A stretch of DNA of 64,000 nt. Origin: Phocoena phocoena. Taxonomy: Eukaryota; Chordata; Mammalia; Artiodactyla; Phocoenidae. The notes under the pieces are model-generated. The model was not told the DNA's origin, made no database searches, and saw only the letters and a program-made list of their open reading frames with translations. The first letter of the stretch is position 1. Each line of letters starts with the position of its first letter. A program made the position numbers and the translations under genes. Positions 61,094-64,000 of this stretch are shown in pieces. The stretch covers positions 88,640,998 through 88,704,997 of the forward strand of contig NC_089221.1 of NCBI RefSeq assembly GCF_963924675.1, written 5' to 3'.

Positions 61094-61206
61094 TAGAGGA
61101 AAGAAAGAAATGGAAGGGTGAGGGGAAAGGAAGGAAAAGGGTGTGGTCTGTACACAGCAAATGAAAATAAGGGAAAGAAAAGGAAGAGGAAGAGAAGAGA
61201 GTGAAA
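61094..61206 (+). repeat. Polypurine-rich tract
   Basis: Mostly A and G over about 110 bp, in two runs (61094-61140 and 61165-61206) with ggaa, gaaag and gagaag motifs separated by a short mixed stretch. Mirror-like purine runs of this kind can form triplexes. No function can be inferred. Confidence 0.7.
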
Positions 61207-61219
61207 AAATGCTTAAATT

Positions 61220-61410
61220 TTAGAGTCAAACATCTCAGCTTGAATTCTGTCTATTCTTACTAGTAGAAAATCTTGAATGCTTTTAAATCTTTATGTTCCC
61301 TTTTCCTCATCAGTTAAATTGAGAGTCAGATGAGTTGGCATCTGTAAAAGGTTTAGTAGAAGTCCAACACATAGTAGGTACTCAGTACATACTGGCTGCC
61401 CTGTTAATGC
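61220..61410 (+). mobile_element. MIR SINE
   Basis: agagtcaaacatctcagcttgaattctg, ccttttcctcatcagttaaattgag, aaaaggtttagtagaagtcc and aacacatagtaggtactcagtaca match MIR from near its head to its 3' end. Confidence 0.87.
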
Positions 61411-62407
61411 CTCAATACACTTGGAAGAATATATAGTTTAAAATCATTTCTAATGTCCTAATACTACAAACCACTGCCAGTAAAGTAAGGCTGAACACTG
61501 GCTGCCCTTATTAGCTGTTTTGAAGATATATCACCATTATTTAGAAAAGTCCATTTTTCTAAGTCCAATTTCCAAAAATGGCAAAAAAACAATAAATAGC
61601 AATTCTTAAGTCCAATGGCAAACAACTCTAGTATTTGTTACATGACCATAATAGACCACCAAGGGAAATTATATGGAAGGACAAAAAACCCTTGTTTTTC
61701 ATCTCAAAGTCAGAGTTGGAAGCAAATATATGAATAAATATGTGATAATAAATATACAAAATACATCAGGAGAGCCAAAGAGAAAATCCGTTTTCTGTCT
61801 CTTTTAAGAAATCATTTTATGGTGAAAATACCTCCCTCTTAAATTTGTCTTATTTTTTATTTTATAATTTAATATATCAGGTTTTCTTAAACTGGGGCAT
61901 ACTTGTTCTGTCTACCCATAAATTTAAAAATAACAGATAGATGTAATTTCAGAAAATGACAAATAAAAACGCAACTAATTTTTCCCTCAAACCACACAAC
62001 TGAACCACAGCCACTCTTTCTAAGATAATAGCAGAGTTTTCTTTCCAAGGAGTGCCTGGCACAGTGCAGTGAAGAAAAGCAAAGCACAATTTTATCCTTA
62101 GAGGCACCAAAGGAGACTAACATTGGGACAAAAGTAAATACTGGAAGTTCTCCATGAAGGAGCAGACTTTAAGATCATACATATGTGTAAAATGTGTACT
62201 GTACTGATGTATCCACTGATTTCCAATCCTAATTCCGACAGCCTCCTGGCTCCTGAAGTCACCCATAGGTTGGCAGCTTCTTCTGTAGAAATTCTCAGAT
62301 CATGATTCCTTACCCTCCACTTCTGCTACGCCTTAAGCCTCCACTGCACTTCCTTTTCTTTCTCTTCCTTGTTGACAAAGAGCTGCTATGAATTTAGAAA
62401 CATGTTT
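61411..62407. other. AT-rich DNA, nothing recognised
   Basis: About 1 kb with no supported gene or confident repeat. The part 62230-62360 is pyrimidine-richer. Confidence 0.45.
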
Positions 62408-62420
62408 CATAAATTTATAT

Positions 62421-62741
62421 ATATATATTTTAAAGAAGATGTTGGGGGTAGGAGTTTATTAATTAATTAATTTATTTTTGCTGTGTTGGGTCTTCGTTTC
62501 TGTGCGAGGGCTTTCTTTAGTTGTGGCAAGCGGGAGCCACTCTTCATCGCGGAGCGTGGGCCTCTCACTATCGCGGCCTCTCTTGTTGCAGAGCACAGGC
62601 TCCAGACGCACAGGCTCAGTAGTTGTGGCTCACGGGCCCAGCCGCTTCGCGGCATGTGGGATCCTCCCAGACCAGGGCTCGAACCCATGTCCCCTGCATT
62701 AGCAGGCAGATTCTCAACCACTGCGCCACCAAGGAAGCCCC
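62421..62741 (-). mobile_element. Older, longer CHR-type SINE
   Basis: About 320 bp in minus orientation, with a 13-bp target-site duplication cataaatttatat at 62408-62420 and 62742-62754. It shares head and body with the young copies. Next to the tail it has an extra ~100 bp (ctgtgttgggtcttcgtttc, gcgggagccactcttc, cgcggagcgtgggcctctc) that the young type lacks. CpG decay and the more canonical B-box (GGTTCGAgccc on its own strand) mark it as an older subfamily. Confidence 0.93.
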
Positions 62742-62754
62742 CATAAATTTATAT

Positions 62755-64000
62755 TTTAATAATCACAGCATTATCTAAATACATTTTTGTTATTATATGT
62801 TTAGATAGAAAGTATTACTGCTATCTACTATGGTCTAAAATAATTCTTTGTAATCAAAAACTTACAGACTTAAAAAGATTAGCAACCACCTAATATATTC
62901 CATATATTTGGTGGCAGCTTCAGAATTTCATTAGAGAAGGGGTTTGGGGTGTCAGTCAGATGGGAGGAGGTCGTCTATGGAAATCATCTTACCAGTGTGT
63001 TTATATAATTGGCCCATAGTGTTTACATGCTATCTGTTCATTTAGCATAGATTTGGAGGGAGAAAGCTGGTGGTGGTTCTAAGGGGAGCTAAGACCCCCC
63101 ACAAACCACTCCTTGATACAGCTCCTTCATGTTTCAAGAGGATGGTTTCAATGAGGAGTAGAAGCAAAGGTAGGAGTCAAGAGAATACTTACTCACAACG
63201 TGCTATTTTTGTTCCTGGTAATTTTACCCTGACATTCAAAAGGGTAAGAATTACGCAAGGATCTGGATCTTGGTGAGAAAAGGGACTTGGCTAACTTCAC
63301 GCATCCTTGAGATTCAAACCGTGTTTGCAAGAGATTCAGTCCTCTGCTAACGCCTTAAGCACTCATCAGCAGTGAAGTGAACAAATCTAGATGCTTCTAC
63401 TGTTTGGCCTCCTTCACCATTCTTTACACTCTTAAAAATTTCTTTTTGACTAAACAGCATGGAACTTTGGCTACATGTGGAATTTTGAGAAAACCAGAGA
63501 CAGGAAGGGAGTAAAAAGGTCTTTATTTTAAAAGGTAACATTTGCATTTGGCATTTCTTTTTCTTCTCAATTTTTGATTTGGGGTTTTGGGGTTTGGGGG
63601 TTCAGGGTTAGAAAAATAAGACAGTTATTTCCTCTCTAATCAATCATTCTAATCTCTATAATAAGTTGAACATCTCTGATCTCTCAGAAAAAGAAACATT
63701 TTAGATGAATATTTTAGGGAGCAGCAGGATGGAGGCAAAGAAAATTCTGAAATATTCACCTCTTCCTCTCACACCATCCAGCTGTCAGTGTCTCCAATAC
63801 AGTTAGTACTTCGCAGGCATAGCAAAGATAAGGGGTATTTCAATCATGGATGAGCAACAACAGTTGCTATTTCCAAATACGGGAGAAAAAAGTAAGATTC
63901 CTTTTGAAGATAACATTCTGTTTTCATCTCTAAATGTGTACATGTATATATGTGTGCTGTGTTCAGTAAAAGAAAAATATTGCAGCTAAGTTAAATCTCT
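62755..64000. other. AT-rich DNA, mostly unassigned
   Basis: About 1.25 kb to the window end. Apart from the G-rich motif at 63581-63607 no feature is supported. Frames at 63070-63276 and 63347-63547 have no known domains. Confidence 0.45.
63581..63607 (+). other. G-rich motif resembling telomere-type repeats
   Basis: GGGG-TTTT-GGGG-TTT-GGGGG-TTCA-GGG, then TTAG. Four G-runs with 3-4 base T-rich loops satisfy the quadruplex pattern and look like degenerate (T3-4 G4)n. It is too short and irregular to call an interstitial telomere. Confidence 0.7.

Overview
The window looks like vertebrate nuclear DNA from a cetartiodactyl, most probably a cetacean (whale or dolphin). The main evidence is a set of 13 closely similar ~200-bp tRNA-derived SINEs of the CHR type. 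They carry recognisable A and B boxes, poly(A) tails and, in most cases, 12-20 bp target-site duplications. Their sequence is the form I associate with cetacean genomes. L1 3' ends of the artiodactyl type and a background of pan-mammalian MIR, L2 and old L1M relics agree with this. Base composition is AT-rich and CpG-poor outside the SINEs. There is no operon-like layout, no bacterial or phage gene, no CRISPR array, and no rRNA or functional tRNA gene.

I find no protein-coding gene that I can support. The window reads as intergenic DNA or the inside of a very large intron. Most longer open frames fall in SINEs (both strands), in CA repeats or in L1 ORF2 debris. Four weak non-repeat coding or splicing signals are recorded at low confidence: a 175-codon frame at 28375-28902 (+), a terminal-exon-like segment at 36547-36638 (+), a 30-nt microexon-like segment at 54284-54313 (+), and an exon-like segment at 23279-23406 (-).

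Layout. 0-5.7 kb: an old L1M 3' UTR, then AT-rich DNA with a CA repeat. 5.8-8.6 kb: two SINEs in the same orientation, a retroviral-LTR-like block of about 775 bp, and L2. 9.7-13.5 kb: a G-tract, L2, MIR, a tandem duplication and a CA repeat. 15.1-18.1 kb: a GC-richer LTR-like block with a 31-bp tandem repeat, an inverted SINE pair inside or beside L2, and a MER5 remnant. 18-24 kb: mostly unassigned AT-rich DNA with a strong G-quadruplex motif. 24-33 kb: SINEs, a stack of three L1 fragments, MIRs, L2 interrupted by L1M, and an L1 3' end. 33.9-38.9 kb: L2, then the 5' part of an L1M element carrying a cluster of three insertions. 40-50.7 kb: SINEs, a long L2, a MIR split by a SINE, and a 5'-truncated young L1 split by a SINE. 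50.7-64 kb: mostly unassigned AT-rich DNA with two young SINEs, an old longer SINE, L1M and MIR relics.

No genes work together here. What the sequence does show is insertion history: ancient L2/MIR/L1M, then LTR-like and L1 insertions, then young SINEs placed into them, several with intact target-site duplications. I found no new biological system. The best leads are the splice-like segments, the unidentified A-tailed piece in the 38.4-38.8 kb cluster, and the G-quadruplex tracts.
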